Shown here: in pieces, positions 46,394 through 55,667 of the stretch
How the letters are laid out: each line of letters starts with the position of its first letter
How positions within the stretch are numbered: position 1 is the first letter of the stretch
Assembly (NCBI GenBank): GCA_050303415.1
Contig: JBNLBS010000011.1
Location: 1-64,000 of the forward strand
Direction: 5' to 3'
Length of the DNA: 64,000 bases
DNA from: JBNLBS01 sp050303415
GTDB lineage: Bacteria; Pseudomonadota; Gammaproteobacteria; Methylococcales; Methylomonadaceae
The notes under the pieces: model-generated
What the model was told of the DNA's origin: nothing
What the model saw: the letters and a program-made list of their open reading frames with translations, nothing else
The model's database searches: none
Made by a program: the position numbers and the translations under genes

Positions 46394-46834
46394 ATGCGTT
46401 ATTTACATACCATGGTGAGGGTCCGTGATCTGGATGCAGCACTGGATTTTTATTGCAATAAGCTGGGCTTGGTTGAAACCCGTCGGGTTGATTATGAAGA
46501 AGCCCGCTTTAGTCTTGTTTATCTGGCGGCACCTGCGGATGAAGGGGCGGCTAAAACCTCCGCTGCACCGGAGTTGGAGTTAACCTTTAACTGGGACCCG
46601 GAAGATTATGATCAAGGTCGGAACTTTGGTCACCTGGCTTACGAAGTGGATGATATTTATGCCACCTGTCAGAAATTGATGGATGCCGGGGTGGTAATTA
46701 ACAGACCGCCGCGTGATGGCTGGATGGCATTTATCCGTTCACCGGATAATATTTCCATCGAGTTGTTGCAAAAAGGTGGCAAGCTTGAGCCGATAGAGCC
46801 ATGGGTTTCCATGGAAAATACGGGTTCCTGGTAG
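46394..46834 (+). CDS. gloA: Lactoylglutathione lyase (glyoxalase I)
   Basis: Converts the methylglyoxal-glutathione hemithioacetal to S-lactoylglutathione. 146 aa, with metal ligands His5, Glu62, His80 and Glu123 in the expected places (LHTMVRVRDLD; ELELTFNW; GHLAYEVDDI; SIELLQ). TTAGGAG precedes the ATG. It starts a run of four same-strand genes to argG. Confidence 0.93.
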   Translation: MRYLHTMVRVRDLDAALDFYCNKLGLVETRRVDYEEARFSLVYLAAPADEGAAKTSAAPELELTFNWDPEDYDQGRNFGHLAYEVDDIYATCQKLMDAGVVINRPPRDGWMAFIRSPDNISIELLQKGGKLEPIEPWVSMENTGSW

Positions 46835-46875
46835 TGAATATTTTCAATTTAAACAATAAACATAAAAAATAAATA

Positions 46876-47205
46876 ATGACTGATTATCCAGAAAAAACCT
46901 GTGAAATAGATCGTTTGATCCGTCACCCGAAGTTGGTTGAGGCGGCAAAGGCGGGGCATAAAACACAACAGCGACGCGATGGGATTTATGCCTATCCCGG
47001 TGAAACTTTCGAGCTGGACGGGGTTGAATTTACGGTAACTGATCTTAAGCGACAGAAACTCGGGGATATGACCGATGCAGATGCGAATGCTGAGGGTTAT
47101 CCCAGTTTGGAAATGTATAAAGGTTTGATTTTAAAAATGCATGCCGGAATGATGTGGGAGGCGGAAAGTCTGGTATGGGTGCATTGTTTTGAGATCAGTC
47201 AATAA
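46876..47205 (+). CDS. ASCH domain-containing protein
   Basis: A 109-aa small protein with an ASCH fold (PUA-like, RNA or modified-base binding). Typical elements: HPKLVEAAKAGHKTQQRR, a GETFELDGVEFTVTDLKRQKLGDM core and the C-terminal VWVHCFEISQ. Some small ASCH proteins are RNases or N4-acetylcytidine amidohydrolases; the catalytic residues cannot be checked without alignment. 41 nt after gloA. Confidence 0.75.
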   Translation: MTDYPEKTCEIDRLIRHPKLVEAAKAGHKTQQRRDGIYAYPGETFELDGVEFTVTDLKRQKLGDMTDADANAEGYPSLEMYKGLILKMHAGMMWEAESLVWVHCFEISQ

Positions 47206-47214
47206 AATAGAGTC

Positions 47215-47487
47215 ATGACCTGGTGTGTATATATCGTTCGTTGTGTCGATCATAGCTTATACACCGGTATCAGCAACGATGTAATCAGACGGTATCAGCA
47301 GCATGTTTGTTTGCAGGGCGCCAAATATTTTCGTGCGCATCCGGCTCAGGAACTGGTTTATGTTGAGGCTGTCCATGATCGAAGTTCGGCCAGTAAGCGT
47401 GAATTGTTCATTAAGAAATTAAAGCGTACCGAGAAAATGAGGTTGATTTCGTCACAACAGAATGAAATTAGCCGCTTTCCTGTGTAG
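47215..47487 (+). CDS. GIY-YIG domain protein (YhbQ/UPF0213 family)
   Basis: A 90-aa single-domain GIY-YIG nuclease-like protein: WCVYIVRC and LYTGISNDVIRRYQQH carry the signature and the catalytic arginine, and SASKRELFIKKLKR holds the conserved glutamate. It has no partner DNA-binding domain and is the chromosomal housekeeping type, not a homing endonuclease. It starts 9 nt after the ASCH gene, so the two are probably co-translated. Confidence 0.88.
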   Translation: MTWCVYIVRCVDHSLYTGISNDVIRRYQQHVCLQGAKYFRAHPAQELVYVEAVHDRSSASKRELFIKKLKRTEKMRLISSQQNEISRFPV

Positions 47488-47505
47488 CAGGGGTGTTTTT
47501 TGCGG

Positions 47506-47511
47506 TATAAT
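47506..47511 (+). promoter_or_regulatory. Possible -10 element of argG
   Basis: TATAAT, 34 nt before the argG ATG, downstream of the GIY-YIG stop. No good -35 at the right spacing. Confidence 0.4.
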
Positions 47512-47545
47512 TTCGGGTTATTTTAATTCAAGGTATTAGAGGCGT

Positions 47546-48760
47546 ATGTCGGATATAAATAAAGTCGTGTTGGCCTATTCTGGTGGGCTGGATACTTCCG
47601 TTATTCTTAAATGGTTGCAGGATGTCTATTCTTGCGAAGTGGTCACCTTTACTGCGGATATTGGTCAGGGTGAAGAGGTTGAACCGGCGCGTGCAAAAGC
47701 GGAAGCTTTAGGTATCAAGGAAATTTATATAGAAGATTTACGTGAGGAATTTGCCCGCGATTATGTTTTTCCTATGTTTAGAGCGAATGCTATTTACGAG
47801 GGTGAATATCTGCTGGGTACATCCATTGCACGTCCGTTAATTTCCAAACGACTGATTGATATTGCAAATGAAACCGGTGCTAATGCCATTTCGCATGGTG
47901 CAACGGGTAAAGGTAACGATCAGGTGCGATTTGAACTGGGTGCTTACGCGTTACGCCCGGATATTCATATTATTGCACCATGGCGTGAATGGGATTTGAA
48001 TTCAAGACAAAAATTACTGGCCTATGCTGAGCAGCATGGAATTGCTGTAGAGATGAAAAAAGGCAAGGCTTCACCTTATTCGATGGATGCCAACTCACTG
48101 CATATTTCTTATGAAGGCGGTATTCTTGAGGACCCTTGGGCGGAGCCGGAAGAGGATATGTGGCGCTGGACAGTTTCACCAGAAGCCGCACCGGATACAC
48201 CGACCTATATTGAATTAACTTACCGGAAAGGCGATATCGTTGCTATCGACGGTGTTGCACATACGCCAGGCGAAGTTATGGATAAGTTGAACAAAATTGC
48301 CGGGGCAAACGGTATTGGCCGCCTGGATATAGTGGAAAACCGTTATGTCGGTATGAAATCCAGAGGCTGTTATGAAACCCCGGCCGGTACAATCATGTTG
48401 AGAGCGCATCGTGCGATAGAATCATTAACTTTAGACAGGGAAGTGGCGCATTTAAAAGATGAATTGATGCCTCGCTATGCTTCGCTGATTTATAACGGTT
48501 ATTGGTGGAGCCCGGAACGCGAAATGCTCCAGCAGATGATTGATGGCTCGCAAATCAATGTTAACGGTAAAGTCAGGGTTAAACTTTACAAAGGTAATGT
48601 GGTTGTTGTTGGGCGTGAATCCGATACGGATAGTTTGTTTGATGAAAGTATCGCGACCTTTGAGGATGACGAGGGTGCATACAATCAAAAGGATGCTGAA
48701 GGTTTTATTAAACTGAATGCATTAAGAATGAGAATTGCAGCGAAAAAGCAGGGCAAATAA
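47546..48760 (+). CDS. argG: Argininosuccinate synthase
   Basis: Joins citrulline and aspartate with ATP cleavage in arginine synthesis. 404 aa. ATP-binding SGGLDTS (12-18), GATGKGNDQVRFE and YSMDANSLHISYEGGILEDP are all intact. GAGG lies ~6 nt before the ATG. Probably has its own promoter although it is on the same strand as the preceding genes. Confidence 0.97.
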   Translation: MSDINKVVLAYSGGLDTSVILKWLQDVYSCEVVTFTADIGQGEEVEPARAKAEALGIKEIYIEDLREEFARDYVFPMFRANAIYEGEYLLGTSIARPLISKRLIDIANETGANAISHGATGKGNDQVRFELGAYALRPDIHIIAPWREWDLNSRQKLLAYAEQHGIAVEMKKGKASPYSMDANSLHISYEGGILEDPWAEPEEDMWRWTVSPEAAPDTPTYIELTYRKGDIVAIDGVAHTPGEVMDKLNKIAGANGIGRLDIVENRYVGMKSRGCYETPAGTIMLRAHRAIESLTLDREVAHLKDELMPRYASLIYNGYWWSPEREMLQQMIDGSQINVNGKVRVKLYKGNVVVVGRESDTDSLFDESIATFEDDEGAYNQKDAEGFIKLNALRMRIAAKKQGK

Positions 48761-48767
48761 GTCTGAA

Positions 48768-48797
48768 TGTTGCGTGGGCAAAGGTGTCTGCGCAACA
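48768..48797 (+). terminator. Possible hairpin after argG
   Basis: TGTTGCG (48768-48774) and CGCAACA (48791-48797) are inverted repeats 7 nt past the argG stop, with only a short T-rich stretch afterwards. Weak as a terminator. Confidence 0.35.
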
Positions 48798-48951
48798 ATT
48801 TCAGTTTTGGTGTAAAAAATCGGGACAATTTAAAAAATAAACTTGTATAATTAAAAATGCCGTAGTTTCCGGCAAATTTAAATATAAGAATAATAAATTT
48901 TCAATCTTGATTGGTATCCGTTGGTCCGTCAGGGTTGTGGGGAATAAATTA

Positions 48952-49572
48952 ATGAGCGATATGCGTAATATACATTCAGAGAATAGTGGTGGCGGTAAGC
49001 ACCTCTCTGTCGTTGTGCGCGAAACTCCTCTTCCTCTGGTTTCGTCAAAAATAAATTGGCTGATGACGACCTTCGTTGTGTCCTTAATGGCTATTATTAT
49101 GTTGTTGGGGGTTATCCTGTTACCAACAAACAACATCATAGAGAATTATCAGGCGAGGCATTCTTCGGTTGAGGCCTATCGAAATCAGATGAATCCAGTC
49201 TTGTCGGCTGAAATTAACACTTTAAAGGGGCAATTGATTGGCCTGTTGAGCGGTTCTATAGAAAGTAAGCTGAGGACTTTGGAAGAAAGCGTGCGTCTGG
49301 GTGCTGTTTCCATGTCATTAGGAACAATAGAAGACCTTAAAAATGATGTTAAAGTCCTGCGCGCATATTCCACAGGCAATAACGACTCGGTTCAGGCCGA
49401 TATCAATAATGAATTATTGTTGCAAGAAGTCAATCAGCTTAAAAAATTGATTTATTTGATCATCGCTTCATGCGGATTGATGTTGGCGGCTGTGGCGGGT
49501 GTTTGGGTGAAAAATCGTCAGCGTTTACCGTTTAAGGAAAGTCAGGGTAAAGGGTTTCTGGGTAAGCATTAA
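48952..49572 (+). CDS. Hypothetical membrane protein with two TM segments
   Basis: 206 aa with no family I recognise. Two hydrophobic segments (LMTTFVVSLMAIIMLLGVIL, about 36-55; LIYLIIASCGLMLAAVAGVW, near 173-192) flank a ~115-residue hydrophilic, mostly helical stretch rich in Leu/Glu/Lys (NTLKGQLIGLLSGSIESKL; LRTLEESVRLGAVSMSLGTI) that could be a coiled coil in the periplasm. The ATG at 48952 has GGGGAA upstream; an in-frame TTG at 48907 is less likely. Stand-alone gene ended by a strong terminator. Confidence 0.7.
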   Translation: MSDMRNIHSENSGGGKHLSVVVRETPLPLVSSKINWLMTTFVVSLMAIIMLLGVILLPTNNIIENYQARHSSVEAYRNQMNPVLSAEINTLKGQLIGLLSGSIESKLRTLEESVRLGAVSMSLGTIEDLKNDVKVLRAYSTGNNDSVQADINNELLLQEVNQLKKLIYLIIASCGLMLAAVAGVWVKNRQRLPFKESQGKGFLGKH

Positions 49573-49626
49573 GTAAGTTTTGTATTTTACCAAAGGGCGG
49601 ATTACAGTCTTCTTTTTTCAAGATAT

Positions 49627-49664
49627 AAAAAAACCGCTGCAATCTTTGTTGCAGCGGTTTTTTT
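49627..49664. terminator. Bidirectional intrinsic terminator
   Basis: A perfect 12-bp stem AAACCGCTGCAA (49631-49642) / TTGCAGCGGTTT (49649-49660) with a 6-nt loop, and A- and T-runs on both sides. It separates the convergent membrane-protein and cytochrome genes and can act on both. Confidence 0.93.
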
Positions 49665-49689
49665 GTGTCTAAAGCTATATTATTTAAGC

Positions 49690-50028
49690 TTATTTACCGC
49701 CTAAGAATTTGTAAACTGCGTCAATAGCTTGATCTTCAGTATAACCGGCTTTCTTAACTGGACCGATTTTCATGATTTCGTCCATAGCTTTAGGCATACC
49801 ATTTCTACCTTCTTTTAAAACTTTACCGAATTTAGCACGGTCCAATTGGCCGCCAGCGATAAGTTGTTTTAGTTGAGGGTTTGAAGAGATATCATGGCAA
49901 GCGCCACAACCGCGACCGAAAGCGCGATCATAGATTTTTTTACCGATTGCCATATCGTCTGCCGCTAAAACATTGCTGCTCAAAGCGATTAATGCAACAC
50001 CAGCTAATGTACCTAATGTTTTTTTCAT
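49690..50028 (-). CDS. Small periplasmic cytochrome c
   Basis: A 112-aa class I-type cytochrome: signal peptide 1-23 (SSNVLAAD), CGACH heme motif (Cys41, Cys44, His45) and a Met in GMPKAM that could be the sixth heme ligand. A GAGAGGTCAAC ribosome site precedes the ATG. Electron partner unknown; it depends on the Ccm system encoded in the window. Confidence 0.9.
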   Translation of the reverse strand: MKKTLGTLAGVALIALSSNVLAADDMAIGKKIYDRAFGRGCGACHDISSNPQLKQLIAGGQLDRAKFGKVLKEGRNGMPKAMDEIMKIGPVKKAGYTEDQAIDAVYKFLGGK

Positions 50029-50210
50029 GTTGACCTCTCATGGTTATTGAAAAAAAGAACTGTTCGCTCCTAATGAAAAAACAGCCCAATAAAAAGTTAA
50101 ACCCGCAAAGGATAGGCAATTTAACTAAAAATATCAATTAATATTTTTTTTTAAATTGTCTTGAATTCTATTATTAATAAATATCCTGAATGATAACTGA
50201 ATTGTCAGAA

Positions 50211-51155
50211 TTAATACAGCCAGCGTTGTATATAGCCATTAGAAGCAACTGTATAAAGTTTTTTGTGATCTTCCGTTTCAGAGAAATCCAATATTGTTGC
50301 CGCTGATGGTCGCCAAAGGACAGCTTTTTTAGGGCGCCAATAATGACCTTGCTTGCCAGTTTTAATGTCCCACTGATCAATTCGTTGTGACAGTTGCCCG
50401 GTAATGAGAGACTTATCATCGTGACTGAATATGGCTGATGATAAAGTCATCAAATTAGGGCCAATCTGTTTGTAGAGTTTACCACTTTTTGTATGCCATA
50501 GCTTGGTCTGACCTAAAGCGGCATTGGTGAGTGCATATTGGTCATTATGACTTAAGGCAACTACCTCAAGCGTATTTTTTAGATTCCAGGTATGAACCAG
50601 ATTACCAGTACTCAGCTCCCACAATTTTGCAGTTCTGTCTTCAGAACCGGTGATGGCATATTTGCCCGACTGAGAGATAGCTGTCGCGCTGACAGGTGCC
50701 TCGTGCGCAAAAGCATACTGAGTCAGTCCATGCATCAAGGAAAAATAAATCGCTTTGTCATTAAGTCCTATCAGGGCGAATTTACCATCTGTTGACAGGC
50801 TTAAGGAGCGGATGTCTTGCAGACTCCAGACATTGAGTAGAACTCCGTCTGAAATTCGCCACCATGCAATCGAATGGTGTTCGGCAGTCATGGCGTATTC
50901 TTCATTACCGGAAATGGCGGTATGAATGATTCCGGGGTTGTCGTCGGTATGTTGCCAGCTATGCAATAAAGTTTTGGGCTTTAATTGCCATAATTTTGCG
51001 GCCCCTGTTGAGCTACTGATTAATGCGTATTTGCTCGACAGACTGGCTGCTAAAATGCCTTCTTTGGCAATAAAGTAGGTCCTATCCGCTTTTGAGCTTA
51101 TATCGCAGGCACTCAGGCTGACAAGCAAAATAAAAGAAATAAGAAGCGGTTTCAT
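50211..51155 (-). CDS. WD40-repeat lipoprotein
   Basis: A 314-aa exported lipoprotein: signal peptide with lipobox LSAC (Cys17), then about six WD-like repeats, e.g. SATAISQSGKYAITGSEDRT plus AKLWELSTGNLVHTWNL. The repeats match a beta-propeller scaffold. The function is unknown; the closest description is a WD40 repeat protein of the cell envelope. A single gene between cytochrome c and cysG. Confidence 0.82.
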   Translation of the reverse strand: MKPLLISFILLVSLSACDISSKADRTYFIAKEGILAASLSSKYALISSSTGAAKLWQLKPKTLLHSWQHTDDNPGIIHTAISGNEEYAMTAEHHSIAWWRISDGVLLNVWSLQDIRSLSLSTDGKFALIGLNDKAIYFSLMHGLTQYAFAHEAPVSATAISQSGKYAITGSEDRTAKLWELSTGNLVHTWNLKNTLEVVALSHNDQYALTNAALGQTKLWHTKSGKLYKQIGPNLMTLSSAIFSHDDKSLITGQLSQRIDQWDIKTGKQGHYWRPKKAVLWRPSAATILDFSETEDHKKLYTVASNGYIQRWLY

Positions 51156-51215
51156 AATGCTGATGGCCTATAGTTTTTTCATTCAGTTTAGCTTATCGTC
51201 CGACTTGGGGGTATT

Positions 51216-52607
51216 TTATTGCTTAATTTGTTTATACCAGTTTAATTTATCGTGTAAATTAACCACGGTGCCAATAATTATCAATGTGGGTGGCTTGATG
51301 TCCATATTAGACACGATACCCGGCATTGTTGATAAGGTGCCGGTTACCACTTTATGGCTGGGAGTGGTTCCTTGTTGGATCAAGGCAATAGGGCAGTCAC
51401 TTGCTGCGCCATGGTCAATCAGGTTTTGACAGATTGTGGCCAGACCTACCAGTCCCATATAAATAACAACTGTTTGATTGGGTGCAGCCAATTGTTGCCA
51501 GTTGAGATCGGTACTGCCGTCTTTTAAATGGCCGGTAACAAAAACACAGGACTGGGCATGATCTCTATGCGTAAGCGGAATGCCGGAATAGCTTGCGCAA
51601 CCGGATGCGGCAGTAATACCAGGCACAACCTGAAAGCTGATGCCTTGTTGCATCAGGGTTTCAATTTCTTCTCCCCCGCGGCCAAATATAAACGGGTCTC
51701 CACCTTTAAGTCGGACCACACGCTTGCCGGCTTTGGCTAAATCGGCCAGTAGCGTGTTAATGGATTCCTGTGGCAAACTATGATTATGACGTTTTTTACC
51801 CACATAAATCTTTTCAGAATCACGTCGAGTCAGATCAAGAATTTGTTCGGATACCAAACGGTCATAAACCACAACATCGGCTTGTTGCATTAATCTTAAG
51901 GCCTTAAATGTTAACAGGTCAGGATCGCCCGGTCCGGCACCGACCAGATAAACTTCTCCCTGATTGGCATTGTTTTGATAGTGATCAATATTACGCTGTA
52001 GTTGTTGTTCGGCTTCCTGGTTTTTTCCGGCAAAGACGAGTTCGGCAATACTGCCCTGTAAAATGTTTTCCCAGAAAATGCGGCGTTGAGCGGGTTCGGT
52101 GATCTGTTGTTTTACCTGTGATCTGAACTTATTAGCCAGATTAGCCAAGGATCCAAACGCCGATGGAATCAGGCTTTCAATTCTTGCTCTAAGCAAACGT
52201 ACTAAAACAGGTGATGCACCACCGGAAGATACAGCTGCAATGACAGGGGAGCGGTCAATAATAGCAGGGAAGATAAAGCTGCACAGATCGGGGTTGTCAA
52301 CGACATTGACCGGGATATTGTGCTTGTCTGCAGAGTCGGCAACGAGAATGTTTGTACTCATATTATCGGTGGCCGAAATGACTAAACGAAAATTTTCTAC
52401 ATCTTCCGGACTAAAGTACTTTTGGTGGATTTTTAATTGATATTTGTCTTGCATATTCTGTACGGTATCGCCAATTTTATCTGCAATTACAGTAATATCC
52501 GCGTGTGCTCTGCCTAATAAATCAATTTTACGCGCCGCAATTTCACCCGCGCCAACAACAAGACAAGGTTGGGCTTTTAATTTTAGGAAAACAGGAAAAT
52601 AGTCCAT
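51216..52607 (-). CDS. cysG: Siroheme synthase CysG
   Basis: 463-aa trifunctional enzyme making siroheme from uroporphyrinogen III. N-terminal precorrin-2 dehydrogenase/ferrochelatase domain (CLVVGAGEIAARKIDLL, 15-31) and C-terminal SAM uroporphyrinogen methyltransferase (VYLVGAGPGDPDLLTFKA; RLKGGDPFIFGRGGEE). Siroheme serves assimilatory nitrite and sulfite reductases. Full length compared with E. coli CysG (457). Confidence 0.95.
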   Translation of the reverse strand: MDYFPVFLKLKAQPCLVVGAGEIAARKIDLLGRAHADITVIADKIGDTVQNMQDKYQLKIHQKYFSPEDVENFRLVISATDNMSTNILVADSADKHNIPVNVVDNPDLCSFIFPAIIDRSPVIAAVSSGGASPVLVRLLRARIESLIPSAFGSLANLANKFRSQVKQQITEPAQRRIFWENILQGSIAELVFAGKNQEAEQQLQRNIDHYQNNANQGEVYLVGAGPGDPDLLTFKALRLMQQADVVVYDRLVSEQILDLTRRDSEKIYVGKKRHNHSLPQESINTLLADLAKAGKRVVRLKGGDPFIFGRGGEEIETLMQQGISFQVVPGITAASGCASYSGIPLTHRDHAQSCVFVTGHLKDGSTDLNWQQLAAPNQTVVIYMGLVGLATICQNLIDHGAASDCPIALIQQGTTPSHKVVTGTLSTMPGIVSNMDIKPPTLIIIGTVVNLHDKLNWYKQIKQ

Positions 52608-52726
52608 TGATTTTTATTTTAATTAGCTTTGGTCAAGCGCGTATTATATACTCCGCGTGCTTAAGATTTCAGCTTTCTATCGGCAAAAAAAACTTGTAGT
52701 TAAAACTGAAATTTTAGTCTATAGGG

Positions 52727-52752
52727 TATAATCTACTTATCTGAATAGATAA
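52727..52752 (+). promoter_or_regulatory. tusA -10 element and leader hairpin
   Basis: TATAAT at 52727-52732, followed by a small hairpin TTATCT-GAAT-AGATAA (52737-52752) just before the tusA start. No convincing -35. Confidence 0.4.
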
Positions 52753-52764
52753 ACTTAAAAAGTA

Positions 52765-52995
52765 ATGATTGAATTTAATTTTGAAGTTGATGCCAGCGGT
52801 TTAAATTGTCCATTGCCTTTATTGCGGCTAAAGAAAGCGTTGGTTGAAGTGGAAAGTGGTGATGTGATTAAAATTATTACCACGGATCCGGCTGCGCATT
52901 TGGATTTCGGTGTGTACGTAGAACAGGCCGGTCACCAAATGCTGGAGACATTACTGGAAAAGAACCAGCAGGTGTTTTATATCAAGAAGAAATGA
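52765..52995 (+). CDS. tusA: Sulfur carrier protein TusA
   Basis: A 76-aa sulfur carrier with the CPxP motif NCPLPLLRLKK (persulfide Cys15). It accepts sulfur from IscS and passes it to TusBCD or other acceptors. Encoded about 9.5 kb from tusDC, as is common. Ends convergent on bpt. Confidence 0.92.
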   Translation: MIEFNFEVDASGLNCPLPLLRLKKALVEVESGDVIKIITTDPAAHLDFGVYVEQAGHQMLETLLEKNQQVFYIKKK

Positions 52996-53033
52996 CAATG
53001 CAGTGATAGTCGACTGGTTGTCTTAATTGTTAC

Positions 53034-53753
53034 TTACTTGATATGACTTTTAATAGTTTGCCAGTGATTATCAATTAAACCCTGCAGTGGCTGATATTGA
53101 GCTTTATAAGACATTTTGGAGCAATTTTCTATCCAGAAACCTAAGTAAAGCCAGTCTTTTTGCAATTTTTTTGCATATTCGATTTGCCATAATACGGCAA
53201 ACACCCCCGGGCTGTATCCGGCAAAATCCGGATTAAAGAATGTGTAAACGGCAGAAAGTGCACAATCAAGCTGATCGACAACTGCGACAGCGGCCAGAGT
53301 GTTATCTATATGAAATTCAACGAAAATCGTTTTACACCATTTACTGCCCAAAAACGCCTGATATTGTGAAGGTGTGGTATTTTTCATGTCACCGTCTGGG
53401 TGTTTGAACTTCTGATAGCGCAGGTATAAGTCATAATGAGCTAGATCAAAGCTGGGTGGCTTGATTTTTATTTGCGTATTAAAGTTTTTTTTCCAGCAAC
53501 GCATTTGTTGTCGATTGGGTTTGAAACTCTTTACTGCAATTCTGCTTGATATGCAATCGGAACAGGCCGGGCAGTGGGGTTTATAAATTTCATTGCCGCT
53601 ACGTCTAAAGCCTAAACCAATCAATTGTGAATAAAGCTCGATTGATAGTTCGGGTGATGCCGGGACAATAGCCAGTTGAGAAATATGGTTTTCCAGATAA
53701 CTGCATTCATGTTCCGGTGTTAAAAATAGCTGGATTGAATTCATTGTTTCCAT
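53034..53753 (-). CDS. bpt: Aspartate/glutamate leucyltransferase (Bpt)
   Basis: A 239-aa N-end-rule transferase that adds leucine to proteins with N-terminal Asp or Glu, for ClpAP degradation. ATE family marks: CSYLENHISQLAIVP, YKPHCPACSDCISSRI and YLGFWIENCSKMSYKAQYQP. The upstream aat gene overlaps it by 13 nt, so both L-transferases of the N-end rule are coupled. Confidence 0.92.
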   Translation of the reverse strand: METMNSIQLFLTPEHECSYLENHISQLAIVPASPELSIELYSQLIGLGFRRSGNEIYKPHCPACSDCISSRIAVKSFKPNRQQMRCWKKNFNTQIKIKPPSFDLAHYDLYLRYQKFKHPDGDMKNTTPSQYQAFLGSKWCKTIFVEFHIDNTLAAVAVVDQLDCALSAVYTFFNPDFAGYSPGVFAVLWQIEYAKKLQKDWLYLGFWIENCSKMSYKAQYQPLQGLIDNHWQTIKSHIK

Positions 53754-54433
53754 GCCTGCTCTTTAACTGCAGCAGGGCAAAATTGATCTAACAGTTGATT
53801 AAACTGTTGTCGGTTAATTTCTTCAGCTCCAAGGCTGACTAAGTGACTGCTGTACACCTGGCAATCGATCAATTGATAGCCCCAGTGTTTCAGTTGCCGG
53901 ATGAGGTAAACAAAAGCAACCTTGGATGCATCGGTCTTGGTATGGAACATGGACTCGCCAAAAAAAACCTGGCCTATGGCGATTCCGTACAGGCCGCCGA
54001 CCAGCTCATCATTCAGCCAGGCTTCAACAGAATGAGCATTACCCAATTGGTGTAGTTTATTATAAGCATCATTCATTTCAGCTGAGATCCAGGTACCTTG
54101 CTGATTGGCTCTGGGTTCGGCACAGGCGCTAATGACCTGAGAGAAGGCTTGGTCAAAACTGAGTTGATAAGTTTGCCGGTTGATGGTTTTTCGTAAACTG
54201 CGGGAAATTTTAATAGCATCGGGAAACAATACCAGTCGTGGGTTGGGTGACCACCATAGAATAGGTTCGCCTTCATTATACCAAGGGAAGATGCCGTGTC
54301 GGTAGGCATTCAGTAAACGCTGGGGGGATAAGCAGCCACCTATGGCCAGTAGGCCATTGGGGTCTGTTAAGGCTAAATTACTCTCCGGAAATTTTTGCGC
54401 AGGATCAAAGGGGTCCAAAGCGATCAGTTGCAT
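53741..54433 (-). CDS. aat: Leucyl/phenylalanyl-tRNA-protein transferase
   Basis: 230 aa. Transfers Leu or Phe from tRNA to N-terminal Lys or Arg of substrate proteins. Signature YRHGIFPWYNEGEPILWWSP (44-63) and GESMFHTKTDASKVA. Together with bpt and trxB it keeps the aat-trxB-ftsK neighbourhood also seen in enterobacteria. Confidence 0.95.
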   Translation of the reverse strand: MQLIALDPFDPAQKFPESNLALTDPNGLLAIGGCLSPQRLLNAYRHGIFPWYNEGEPILWWSPNPRLVLFPDAIKISRSLRKTINRQTYQLSFDQAFSQVISACAEPRANQQGTWISAEMNDAYNKLHQLGNAHSVEAWLNDELVGGLYGIAIGQVFFGESMFHTKTDASKVAFVYLIRQLKHWGYQLIDCQVYSSHLVSLGAEEINRQQFNQLLDQFCPAAVKEQAWKQ

Positions 54434-54511
54434 GGTCTGATTTTTGTTTTAAACTGGTTTGGGAGCACTTATAAGGGTGCCCCCTTGGGGTAACAATTTT
54501 TGCAGGGGAAA

Positions 54512-55465
54512 TTAGCCTTCCTGATCATCCAGGTATTTTTCCGCATCCAAGGCAGCCATGCAGCCGGCACCGGCGGAGGTGATAGCCTGTTTGTAAACTG
54601 AGTCCATAACGTCGCCCGCAGCGAAAACACCCTCTACACTGGTTGCGGTGGCATTACCATGGGTACCGCTATTAACTTTGATATAGCCGTGATCCATTTC
54701 CAGCTGACCGTCAAAAATGCCGGTGTTGGGTGTGTGGCCAATAGCGATAAACACACCGTGCACATCCAGTTCTTTGGTCGACCCATCCTGGGAGTTTTTG
54801 ATTCTCAATCCGGTGACGCCCATTTCATCACCCAAAACTTCATCAAGTTCATGGAATAATTCAAGTTTAACATTGCCGGTTTTGGACTTTTCGATCAATT
54901 TGTCGGCCAGAATTTTTTCTGAGCGAAATTTATCGCGTCTGTGCACTACAGTCACCTCCGAAGCAATATTGGAGAGATAAAGAGCTTCTTCAACCGCAGT
55001 ATTACCACCCCCAATCACAGCAACCGGTTTGTTGCGATAGAAGAAACCATCGCAGGTTGCACAGGCTGAAACGCCTTTACCTTTAAAGGCTTCTTCTGAT
55101 TCCAGACCTAAATATTTAGCCGAAGCACCGGTGGCAATAATTAAAGCATCACAGGTATAGCTGCCGGAATCACCGGTCAATTTGAATGGTCGTTGAGAAA
55201 GATCAGCAGTATGAATATGGTCAAAAATCATTTCCGCCTCAAAGCGTTCTGCATGTAGACGCATTCTTTCCATTAAATCCGGACCTTGAAGGCCTTCAAC
55301 ATCGCCGGGCCAGTTATCAACCTCGGTAGTTGTGGTTAATTGACCGCCTTGCTGTAAACCCGTCACAATCACTGGATTAAGATTGGCTCTGGCGGCATAA
55401 ATAGCAGCAGTATAACCGGCGGGGCCAGAACCAAGAATTAAAAGGCGGCAATGTTTGGTTTCGCT
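54512..55465 (-). CDS. trxB: Thioredoxin-disulfide reductase
   Basis: 317-aa FAD enzyme reducing thioredoxin with NADPH. FAD motif ILGSGPAGYTAA (11-22), redox pair CATC (Cys136, Cys139), NADPH motif VIGGGNTAVEEALYL. I start at the ATG at 55465 because AGAGGA sits 7 nt upstream; an in-frame TTG at 55498 would add 11 residues before the conserved start. Divergent from ftsK. Confidence 0.95.
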   Translation of the reverse strand, partial: SETKHCRLLILGSGPAGYTAAIYAARANLNPVIVTGLQQGGQLTTTTEVDNWPGDVEGLQGPDLMERMRLHAERFEAEMIFDHIHTADLSQRPFKLTGDSGSYTCDALIIATGASAKYLGLESEEAFKGKGVSACATCDGFFYRNKPVAVIGGGNTAVEEALYLSNIASEVTVVHRRDKFRSEKILADKLIEKSKTGNVKLELFHELDEVLGDEMGVTGLRIKNSQDGSTKELDVHGVFIAIGHTPNTGIFDGQLEMDHGYIKVNSGTHGNATATSVEGVFAAGDVMDSVYKQAITSAGAGCMAALDAEKYLDDQEG

Positions 55466-55667
55466 CATCAAGAGTCCTCTTAGCGTAAAAGCAGGCAAAA
55501 AATAGCTTAATTATGAGTCTGAATATTAAATTCGTAAACTAATACTTACTATTTTACTGCGAATTTTGTTTGGGTACGAATTTTAATTAAGTTTTACTAT
55601 TAATGTAAAATATTGGGTTATTATTCTATAATTATGTTTTATCAGGTTTATTTTAGAGTTTTTGTTT

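Noticed and set aside
47215..47487. GIY-YIG gene as a mobile homing endonuclease
   Set aside because: Single small YhbQ-type domain in a housekeeping operon without an intron or DNA-binding partner.
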